A DNA stretch of 8,668 bases from a bacterium UBP6_UBA1196 (GTDB lineage Bacteria > UBP6 > UBA1177). The notes under the pieces are model-generated. The model was given only the letters and a program-made list of their open reading frames with translations. It searched no databases and had not been told where the DNA came from. Position 1 is the first letter of the stretch. Every line of letters begins with the position of its first letter. Below, in pieces: positions 1 to 5,222 of the stretch. Where the stretch lies: the NCBI GenBank assembly GCA_002310035.1, contig DBYC01000078.1, positions 1-8,668 of the forward strand, written 5' to 3'. A program made the translations under genes and the position numbers.

Positions 1-1313
1 TCGTAGCACTCAAGAACCGCTTTGAGCTCAGTATCGACTTCGTTCCACATTTTGTCGTCTTCTTCGGCAAATTCAGTTTCTCCTTCGATTTTGCCGCCGA
101 AGAATTTGTTGATGAAGGCGAGGTTTCTGTTGACGAAGTTACCGTAGATCGCGGCAAGCATTCCGTTGTTGGCATCCTGGAAACCTTTGAACGAGAAATC
201 TGAATCCTTGGTTTCAGGTGCGATCGTAGCAAGGTAGAATCTGACAGAATCGGGATTGAACTTCTCAAGGAATTCGTGTACCCAGATCGCCCAGTTCCTG
301 CTTGTCGAGATCTTCTGTCCTTCAAGGTTGAGGAACTCGTTTGCCGGGATCTCGTCCGGAAGTTTCCAGCCGTCTTCCTGCCCCATGAGCATTGCAGGCC
401 AGATTATCGAATGGAAAACGATGTTGTCTTTTCCGATGAAATGGACAAGTTTCACATCGTCGCCGCCTTTCCACCATTTTTCCCACTCGTTTTCGTCGAG
501 ACCTCTTTTGGCGAAGAGCTCTTTCGTGAAAGCGATGTATCCGATCGGAGCGTCAAACCAGACGTAGAGGACTTTTCCTTCAGCTCCTTCGACCGGAACG
601 GGAACGCCCCACGAAATATCGCGGGTGATACCTCTCGGTTCAAGGCCTCTTTCAAACCACTGCTTGCAGAAAGCCTTGACGTTGCTTTTCCAGTTTTCTT
701 TCGTTTCAAGCCATGCATCGAGCCTTTTCTCGAATTTGTCGAGGTCAAGAAACCAGTGTTTCGAAGTCTTTCTCACAGGAGTCTGACCGCAGATCTTGCA
801 TTTCGGGTTGATGAGATCGAGCGAATTAAGTGCGTTTCCGCATTTGTCGCACTGGTCTCCGCGGGCTCCAGGATCCTTGCAGATAGGGCATGTTCCCTCG
901 ACATAGCGGTCGGGGAGGAACATCTTGTCGTGTTCGCAGTAAAGCTGCTCGACATCTTTCACCGAAATGAAGCCGTTTTTATCAAGTCTCTTGAAGAAAT
1001 CCTGTGAAAGTTCCTTCTCGATATCATTGTGGGTTCCGGAAAATATATCGAACGACATTTCCGCCATCTCGAAACCGCGTGCGATGATTTCGTGGTTTTC
1101 TCTGACGACGTCTTCAGGGGTGATACCGCGCGATTCAGCGTTGATCGTGATCGGGACACCGTGTTCGTCCGTTCCGCAGACATAAACGACGTCTCTCTGC
1201 ATGTTGCGGAGATAGCGCACATAAACATCGGCGGGAAGATAAGCCCCTGCAAGATGGCCGAGGTGGATCGGTCCGTTCGCGTAGGGCAGAGCAGATGTGA
1301 CTAAATACTTCAA
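1..1313 (-). CDS. metG: Methionyl-tRNA synthetase, 3' part cut by window edge
   Basis: Cytoplasmic class I aminoacyl-tRNA synthetase that charges tRNA-Met using methionine and ATP. The 437 visible residues begin MKYLVTSALPYANGPIHLGH, the typical MetRS N-terminus, with the HIGH-type motif HLGH at residues 17-20. A zinc-binding insertion follows, with three CxxC pairs at C142/C145, C155/C158 and C172/C175. The KMSKS-type motif is KISTS at residues 334-338, followed by an Arg-Asn-Trp stretch. I recall this form from Bacteroidetes-like MetRS; E. coli has KLSKS. The start is TTG, supported by AAGGAG six bases upstream and by the match to the family N-terminus; the frame stays open upstream with no better start. 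The anticodon-binding part is only partly present. The gene is divergent from the lipoprotein gene. The family assignment is very secure; the C-terminus and any tRNA-binding appendix lie outside the window. Confidence 0.97.
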   Translation of the reverse strand, partial: MKYLVTSALPYANGPIHLGHLAGAYLPADVYVRYLRNMQRDVVYVCGTDEHGVPITINAESRGITPEDVVRENHEIIARGFEMAEMSFDIFSGTHNDIEKELSQDFFKRLDKNGFISVKDVEQLYCEHDKMFLPDRYVEGTCPICKDPGARGDQCDKCGNALNSLDLINPKCKICGQTPVRKTSKHWFLDLDKFEKRLDAWLETKENWKSNVKAFCKQWFERGLEPRGITRDISWGVPVPVEGAEGKVLYVWFDAPIGYIAFTKELFAKRGLDENEWEKWWKGGDDVKLVHFIGKDNIVFHSIIWPAMLMGQEDGWKLPDEIPANEFLNLEGQKISTSRNWAIWVHEFLEKFNPDSVRFYLATIAPETKDSDFSFKGFQDANNGMLAAIYGNFVNRNLAFINKFFGGKIEGETEFAEEDDKMWNEVDTELKAVLECY

Positions 1314-1325
1314 TCTTTTCTCCTT
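1314..1325 (-). promoter_or_regulatory. metG ribosome binding site that fixes the TTG start
   Basis: On the minus strand AAGGAG occupies 1325-1320, followed by a 6-base spacer and TTG at 1313-1311. This is a strong Shine-Dalgarno sequence at ideal spacing. Together with the conserved MetRS N-terminus immediately after it, it identifies TTG as the real initiation codon. Confidence 0.85.
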
Positions 1326-1380
1326 CAAAAAAGCTCGTGTGTGAAAAAAAATACCGGCCAAATTCCGGAAAAAGTAGGGG

Positions 1381-1408
1381 AGAATAACGGTTTTTCGCAA
1401 AAAATCAA
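1381..1408 (-). promoter_or_regulatory. Candidate sigma70-type promoter for metG
   Basis: Read on the minus strand: TTGATT (1408-1403), a 16-base spacer, then TATTCT (1386-1381). This would start transcription near 1374 and give a leader of about 60 bases. The hexamers match the consensus reasonably, but the region is AT-rich, so chance matches are expected. No T-box-like structure was recognised in the short leader. Confidence 0.4.
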
Positions 1409-1457
1409 TAATATTTTTAAATTTTTAGCGCAATTTTTCGGCATGATGATCCGCGCA

Positions 1458-1475
1458 TTTGCCTTTTTTGGCAAA
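1458..1475. repeat. Short inverted repeat in the divergent intergenic region
   Basis: TTTGCC, six T residues, then GGCAAA: a perfect 6-bp dyad with a 6-base centre. It overlaps the candidate -35 element of the lipoprotein promoter, so it could be an operator for a dimeric repressor. A minor RNA hairpin or chance are alternatives. It lies between two divergent genes, so a bound protein could affect both. Confidence 0.4.
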
Positions 1476-1486
1476 ATTCCTAAAAT
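1459..1486 (+). promoter_or_regulatory. Candidate promoter for the lipoprotein gene
   Basis: TTGCCT (1459-1464), a 16-base spacer and TAAAAT (1481-1486) resemble sigma70 -35 and -10 hexamers. Transcription would start near 1493, about 40 bases before the start codon. The -35 match is imperfect and the surroundings are AT-rich. Confidence 0.35.
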
Positions 1487-1503
1487 ACTCTGTTTTTTGT
1501 TTA

Positions 1504-1525
1504 GAAAACGGGTAGTTTTCGGAGG
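1504..1525 (+). promoter_or_regulatory. Small stem-loop abutting the lipoprotein Shine-Dalgarno
   Basis: GAAAAC (1504-1509), a 5-base loop GGGTA, and GTTTTC (1515-1520) form a perfect 6-bp stem. GGAGG begins at the very next base (1521-1525), with 7 bases between it and the ATG. The stem would leave the Shine-Dalgarno single-stranded at its 3' foot. It could protect the mRNA 5' end or tune initiation, but it is short and may be incidental. Confidence 0.35.
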
Positions 1526-1532
1526 TGAAAAA

Positions 1533-2672
1533 ATGAAGAAAATTTTTGTGGTTTTTGCGCTGTTCTGCGCATTGATTTTTGTTGTCGGTTGCGGCAGTGA
1601 TTCGAAACCAGACAACAATTCCGTAACAAACTTCGGCAAACTCGGCCGCGAGTGTTACCCTAACAAAACCTGTGACGAAGGTTTGATCTGCGATACCGAC
1701 AACGGTTTCTGCATTGAAGATACTGAAAATAAAACCAATGATTCAGAAAACGGCGATACGACACCTGACAATGGTGACACCGAACCTGATGAAGGTGATT
1801 CGCAGCCGGATTATGCCGACACAACGCCTGATGAAGGTGATTCACAGCCGGATGATGCCGACACAACGCCTGATGAAGGGGATTCGCAAACTGACGACGG
1901 GGATTCGCAGTCAGACGATGATGCTGACAGCGCACCCGAACTGACAGAAGCTGAAAAATGCGGTCCGGCAGGCGGAACTTGGAACGCGGCCAAGGAAACA
2001 TGCACCAAAGTCACAGACTGCACCGGCAAGCCCGCAAATGCAGAGTGGAACGGCGCTTACGCCTACAGGCAGACCTATACCAACGGCGTGTGGAGTGCTG
2101 AAATCCCGACGGAATATAATCCCGAAGAAAGAGGTGTCTGCCACTACAAATGCGCAAAAGACTCTATTTGGAATCCCCCGGCTTGTATCAAACTTCCGCC
2201 ATGCGGCAAAAACAGCGATATACTGTGCTATGATTCGGAAAACGATTTGATTTGGTCCGCCGCATATGGTCGCAGGCCCTGGGATGAGGCTAGAGATCAT
2301 TGTGAAAACGATCCGAATAACATAGGCAGCGGCTGGAGACTGCCTACAATCAGCGAACTGAGGACGCTCATCAAAAATTGTCCGGCCACGCAAATGCCGC
2401 CGGTGGAAGGAGTCGACAGCTGCGGTGTCAGAGATGACAGCAGCGTTACCTGTCTGGCAAATAGTTGTCAAGATGCAAATTGTTATTCATGTCCTAATGA
2501 TCACGAAGGCGGGTACAGCAAATTCGGAGATAACGATTGCCTCTGGGCTTCCGAGTTTTTATCCGGTAGCGGAGGATTAGTGTGGGTTGTGGAGTTCGGC
2601 TACGGTGCTGCTGTGTATTCCATGGGTATAAACAACTACTGCAATGTCCGTTGTGTCAGAAACGAAGATTAA
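1533..2672 (+). CDS. Repeat-bearing cysteine-rich lipoprotein with DUF1566-like domain
   Basis: Predicted 379-aa lipoprotein; function unknown. The start is ATG 1533, chosen for GGAGG seven bases upstream and the signal peptide that follows it. The reading frame extends upstream to a GTG at 1341, but that stretch is AT-rich intergenic sequence. Layout: hydrophobic signal peptide with lipobox VVGC (acylated Cys20); a small CxxxxxCxxGLxC-type cysteine motif at C41-C60; an Asp/Thr/Pro-rich linker of eight heptads at about residues 73-128; a Cys/Trp module at about 143-225; and a C-terminal DUF1566-like domain from about 229, with GWRLPTISEL at 267-276 and the ending CVRNED. There are 22 cysteines after Cys20, an even number that suits disulfide bonding outside the cytoplasm. 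Surface display on the outer membrane is inferred from the flexible acidic linker. A role in adhesion or ligand binding is only a guess. The gene stands alone, with 114 bp before the next gene. Confidence 0.85.
   Translation: MKKIFVVFALFCALIFVVGCGSDSKPDNNSVTNFGKLGRECYPNKTCDEGLICDTDNGFCIEDTENKTNDSENGDTTPDNGDTEPDEGDSQPDYADTTPDEGDSQPDDADTTPDEGDSQTDDGDSQSDDDADSAPELTEAEKCGPAGGTWNAAKETCTKVTDCTGKPANAEWNGAYAYRQTYTNGVWSAEIPTEYNPEERGVCHYKCAKDSIWNPPACIKLPPCGKNSDILCYDSENDLIWSAAYGRRPWDEARDHCENDPNNIGSGWRLPTISELRTLIKNCPATQMPPVEGVDSCGVRDDSSVTCLANSCQDANCYSCPNDHEGGYSKFGDNDCLWASEFLSGSGGLVWVVEFGYGAAVYSMGINNYCNVRCVRNED
1749..1916 (+). repeat. Four tandem 42-bp units in the lipoprotein gene
   Basis: Units lie at 1749-1790, 1791-1832, 1833-1874 and 1875-1916. 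Units 2 and 3 differ at 2 of 42 bases; the outer units are degenerate. Each encodes 14 residues made of two heptads of the form x-G/A-D-x-x-P/T-D, for example EGDSQPDYADTTPD. The period is a multiple of three, so gain or loss of a unit keeps the reading frame. The result is a strongly acidic spacer between the N-terminal cysteine motif and the folded C-terminal part. Confidence 0.9.
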
Positions 2673-2707
2673 AAAATAAGGAATATCGACTTTAGTTCCT
2701 ACATTCC

Positions 2708-2728
2708 AAAAAAATTAGTTATTTTTTT
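2708..2728. repeat. A/T-only inverted repeat after the lipoprotein gene
   Basis: Seven A plus T, loop TAGTT, A plus seven T: a perfect 8-bp dyad lying 35 bases after the lipoprotein stop codon. It ends in a T-run like an intrinsic terminator, but the stem has no GC pairs and would be weak. It could also act as an AT-rich upstream element for the promoter that follows. A strong terminator is not visible here. Confidence 0.3.
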
Positions 2729-2737
2729 CAATTTAAA

Positions 2738-2743
2738 TATAAT
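2738..2743 (+). promoter_or_regulatory. Candidate -10 element for the aminopeptidase gene
   Basis: A perfect TATAAT in the gap before the M18 gene. The matching -35 region (TTAGTT at 17-bp spacing) is poor. Transcription would begin near 2750, about 37 bases before the ATG. If real, it would drive at least the aminopeptidase and START genes. Confidence 0.45.
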
Positions 2744-2776
2744 ACCGCGTTTGTTTCTTTACTAATTGTTTTTTAT

Positions 2777-2789
2777 GGAGTGTGAAATG
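2777..2789 (+). promoter_or_regulatory. Ribosome binding site fixing the aminopeptidase start
   Basis: GGAG at 2777-2780 is followed by six bases and ATG 2787. The same frame also has a TTG at 2766 and an ATG at 2775. The 2775 ATG overlaps the GGAG, and neither upstream codon has a Shine-Dalgarno sequence of its own. Confidence 0.75.
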
Positions 2790-4208
2790 GCTGAAAAGAA
2801 GGCGGCAAAGAAAGCCGAGAAATTTGATCCTAAGACCTTGACGTATTCCAAAAAATCAGGCTGGGACGGCATCAATGAAGCTAAGATGAAAGAGATCATG
2901 AACTTCGCTGAAGGTTACAAAAAATTCCTCACGGATGCCAAGACCGAGCGTGAAGCTGTCAACACGATCTTTGAACTTGCAAAGGCGAAAGGCTACAAAA
3001 ACATCGAAAACGCAACAAAGAACGACAAGAAGATTTTCATCAATTTCGACAACGTTGCATGCGTTCTCGCTGAAATCAATCACACCGATTTCGAAAAAGG
3101 CTGGCTCATGGTCGGTTCGCACATCGACACGCCGAGACTCGACCTCAAAGGCTATCCGCTTTACGAGAAAGAGGATATGGCTTACTTTAAAACGCACTAC
3201 TACGGCGGTATCAAAAAATATCAGTGGGTCACGAGAGCTCTCGCGCTTCACGGCGTAGTCATCACCGAAGCAGGCAAGACTATCAATGTCGTTGTCGGTG
3301 AAGACGATAACGATCCTGTTTTCACGATCAACGATCTTCTTATCCACCTTGCTCAGGAGCAGATGGAAAAAGGCGCAAGAAAGGTCATCGAAGGCGAGAA
3401 CATGAACATTCTCATCGGCTCGATCCCTTACTCGTTCAAATATGACAAAGACAGCGTAAAACTCGCTATCCTTGACTGCCTCTACAAAAAATACGGCTTC
3501 AAAGAGGAAGATTTCGTTTCTGCAGAACTTCAGCTCGTTCCGGCAGGAAAGGCTAGAGATGTCGGCTTCGACAGAAGTTTCGTCGGTTCACACGGACAGG
3601 ACGACAGGATCTGCGCTTACTGCGCTCTTCAGGCAATTTTCGATGCAGGCAAAACGAAAGAGAACAAGTTCGCTATGTTCTTTGACAAAGAAGAGATCGG
3701 CTCGAAAGGCAATTCCGGAGCAAACTCCAACATTCTCGAAAGAGCAGTCAACAAACTTATAAACCTTTACGGAAAAGGCGATTACAACACCCTCATCAAC
3801 TCTCTTGCAAACAGCAGATTCCTTTCATCCGACGTCAATGCAGGTATCGAACCTGAATGGGCAGGTGCTTTCGAACCGATGAACGCAGGAAAGGTAGGCT
3901 GGGGCGTTTGCCTTACGAAGTTCACGGGTGCAGGCGGCAAAGGAAACTCCAACGAAGCACACGCTGAATTCGTCGCAAAATGCAGAGCAGCTTTCAACAA
4001 AGACGACGCACGCTGGCAGACAGCTGAGCTCGGAAGAGTAGACCTCGGCGGCGGCGGCACGATCGCTATGTTCATCGCTGAATACGGCATGCAGGTCCTT
4101 GATGTCGGTACGCCGATCCTTTCGATGCACAGCCCGTTTGAAGTCGCTTCGAAAGCTGACCTTTACAACACATATCTGTCATATAAAGCATTTTACAAAT
4201 ATCTTTAA
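2787..4208 (+). CDS. M18-family metallo-aminopeptidase
   Basis: Predicted cytoplasmic di-zinc exopeptidase of 473 aa that removes N-terminal residues from peptides; M18 members often prefer acidic or neutral residues. The family signatures appear in order: SHIDTPRLDLK with H112 and D114, GSHGQDDRICA with D272/D273, DKEEIG with E302/E303, SSDVNAG with D349, and SMHSPFE with H448. By comparison with M18 structures these supply the metal ligands (H112, the Asp pair, E303, D349, H448) and the general base (E302). The length suits the bacterial aminopeptidase-1 subgroup, and the protein is full length. There is no signal peptide; the N-terminus is Lys/Ala-rich. It is followed after 9 bp by the START gene and then by clpS-clpA, which suggests but does not prove a role in clearing peptides from Clp proteolysis. 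M18 enzymes usually form dodecamers; that is family knowledge, not visible here. Confidence 0.93.
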   Translation: MAEKKAAKKAEKFDPKTLTYSKKSGWDGINEAKMKEIMNFAEGYKKFLTDAKTEREAVNTIFELAKAKGYKNIENATKNDKKIFINFDNVACVLAEINHTDFEKGWLMVGSHIDTPRLDLKGYPLYEKEDMAYFKTHYYGGIKKYQWVTRALALHGVVITEAGKTINVVVGEDDNDPVFTINDLLIHLAQEQMEKGARKVIEGENMNILIGSIPYSFKYDKDSVKLAILDCLYKKYGFKEEDFVSAELQLVPAGKARDVGFDRSFVGSHGQDDRICAYCALQAIFDAGKTKENKFAMFFDKEEIGSKGNSGANSNILERAVNKLINLYGKGDYNTLINSLANSRFLSSDVNAGIEPEWAGAFEPMNAGKVGWGVCLTKFTGAGGKGNSNEAHAEFVAKCRAAFNKDDARWQTAELGRVDLGGGGTIAMFIAEYGMQVLDVGTPILSMHSPFEVASKADLYNTYLSYKAFYKYL

Positions 4209-4217
4209 CGGCTTGAA

Positions 4218-4862
4218 ATGCGTATAATTATTCTTTTCATTCTTTTGTTGCAGATCTTTCCCGTTCTTGCCGCTGATCCCGCAAATAAAAGCGAAAAAAA
4301 GGCGGCAAAATGGGAATTTGTGAGCGAAAAAGACGGTCTCAAACTTTTCGAGCGCGAGCATGAAGGCTCCGAAATCAAGGAAGTAAAGGCTGTAGTCACA
4401 TATCAGGGAACGATCCAGGAAGCGGTAGACATTATGTTCGACAGACTGAAACATCCGCAGATATTCAAATATATCACATATTCGGATGTCCTCAAAAAGA
4501 ACGACAAATGCGACTGGTCATACAACAGGATCTCAGTCCCGGTGGCAACCGACCGCGATTACTATGTCAAATCGTGCCGTGTGGACAACAGCGACGGCTC
4601 GGTTTCGGTAACATGGGTCCCGTTCGACGATCCGAAATATCCTGTGACAGACAAATTCGTCCGCGTAGCCGACAACAAGGGTTATTACAAATTTACCCAG
4701 GTCGAGCCGGACAAAATCAAAGTCGATTACTACATTTACAACGATCCGGGCGGTTCACTTCCCGTTTTTGTGAAGAACATCGCTTCAAGACAGGCTGTCA
4801 CGGATACTTTGTGGACACTTCACAAGGAAATTATGAAACGCCGCGCGGCTTCGAAAAAGTAA
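4218..4862 (+). CDS. Exported START-domain (lipid-binding fold) protein
   Basis: 214 aa. An N-terminal signal peptide (MRIIILFILLLQIFPVLA, likely cleaved after Ala18) is followed by a short Lys-rich stretch and one START/SRPBCC-type domain at about residues 30-208. START hallmarks are the EREHEG-type first strand, the VPVATDRDYY segment (D112, R113, D114, Y115, Y116) and a C-terminal helix with SRQAVTDTLW. The fold is known for binding lipids or other hydrophobic ligands in a deep cavity. The ligand here is unknown. There is no lipobox, so the mature protein should be soluble in the periplasm. The ATG lies 9 bp after the aminopeptidase stop with no good Shine-Dalgarno sequence, so expression probably depends on translational coupling. 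Why an exported lipid-binding protein sits among cytosolic proteolysis genes is unclear. Confidence 0.82.
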   Translation: MRIIILFILLLQIFPVLAADPANKSEKKAAKWEFVSEKDGLKLFEREHEGSEIKEVKAVVTYQGTIQEAVDIMFDRLKHPQIFKYITYSDVLKKNDKCDWSYNRISVPVATDRDYYVKSCRVDNSDGSVSVTWVPFDDPKYPVTDKFVRVADNKGYYKFTQVEPDKIKVDYYIYNDPGGSLPVFVKNIASRQAVTDTLWTLHKEIMKRRAASKK

Positions 4863-4894
4863 CCTGATAATTTTTTCAATAATATGTGTCTTTT

Positions 4895-4908
4895 AGGTGA
4901 CTGTCATG
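4895..4908 (+). promoter_or_regulatory. Ribosome binding site fixing the clpS start
   Basis: AGGTGA at 4895-4900 is followed by five bases and ATG 4906. An in-frame GTG at 4897 lies inside this Shine-Dalgarno sequence and would add only three residues, so ATG 4906 is preferred. Confidence 0.75.
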
Positions 4909-5220
4909 TCGGATTTTTCAAGTAAAAAATCGTCAAAAAGTTCGGTAAAATCAATGTTTATGTTGAAAGAACCCGAACTTTACAAAGTCGTGATGCTGAA
5001 CGACAACTACACCACGATGGAGTTCGTCGTCGAAATCCTGATCGATATTTTCGGAAAAACTGAAGCCGAAGCCCGCAAGATCATGCTTGCAGTCCACAAA
5101 CAGGGGCGCGGAGTCGCCGGAACTTATGTTTATGACATTGCGCTTTCCAAAGTGGAACAGGTAGAAAGAAAAGCGAAATCGAAAGGTTTTCCCCTTAAAT
5201 GTGTTGTTGAAAAGGAGTAG
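4906..5220 (+). CDS. clpS: Clp protease adaptor ClpS
   Basis: 104-aa cytoplasmic adaptor that recognises N-degron substrates (Leu, Phe, Tyr or Trp at the N-terminus) and delivers them to ClpA. After a flexible Ser/Lys-rich tail of about 20 residues comes the ClpS core: PELYKVVMLNDNYTTMEFV, then LAVHKQGRGVAGTYVYDIA and the ending GFPLKCVVEKE. The residues that hold the substrate amino group in E. coli ClpS (N34, D35, H66) correspond to N32, D33 and H64, and the gatekeeper Met40 to M38. The residue after the Asp is Asn (N34), where E. coli has a second Asp. It lies 43 bp after the START gene and 2 bp before clpA. That gap contains a TAATAT at 4880-4885 but no convincing -35, so read-through from upstream or a weak internal promoter are both possible. 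Confidence 0.96.
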   Translation: MSDFSSKKSSKSSVKSMFMLKEPELYKVVMLNDNYTTMEFVVEILIDIFGKTEAEARKIMLAVHKQGRGVAGTYVYDIALSKVEQVERKAKSKGFPLKCVVEKE

Positions 5221-5222
5221 TT

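Noticed and set aside
276..1007. Long plus-strand reading frame of 243 codons opposite metG
   Set aside because: It is antisense to a clearly conserved MetRS coding region, has no ribosome binding site and no recognisable domain; it is a codon-bias shadow.
1341..1532. Upstream extension of the lipoprotein frame from a GTG
   Set aside because: The sequence is AT-rich intergenic DNA, and a GGAGG plus ATG directly before a standard lipoprotein signal peptide marks the true start at 1533.
1749..1916. Repeat array considered as a CRISPR
   Set aside because: The units are directly adjacent without unique spacers, keep an open reading frame and encode an acidic heptad linker.
1911..2471. 186-codon minus-strand frame opposite the lipoprotein gene
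   Set aside because: It lies entirely within a well-supported coding region, lacks a ribosome binding site, and its translation shows no domain.
2679..2707. AGGAA with TTCCT, or GGAAT with ATTCC, as a terminator after the lipoprotein gene
   Set aside because: The stems are only 5 bp with long loops and two mutually exclusive pairings, and the GC content is low.
2793..4310. Near-identical 18-base Lys/Ala-coding stretches in the aminopeptidase (2793-2810) and START (4293-4310) genes
   Set aside because: They differ at two bases and are low-complexity Lys-Lys-Ala-Ala-Lys coding sequence; convergence from composition is more likely than duplication.
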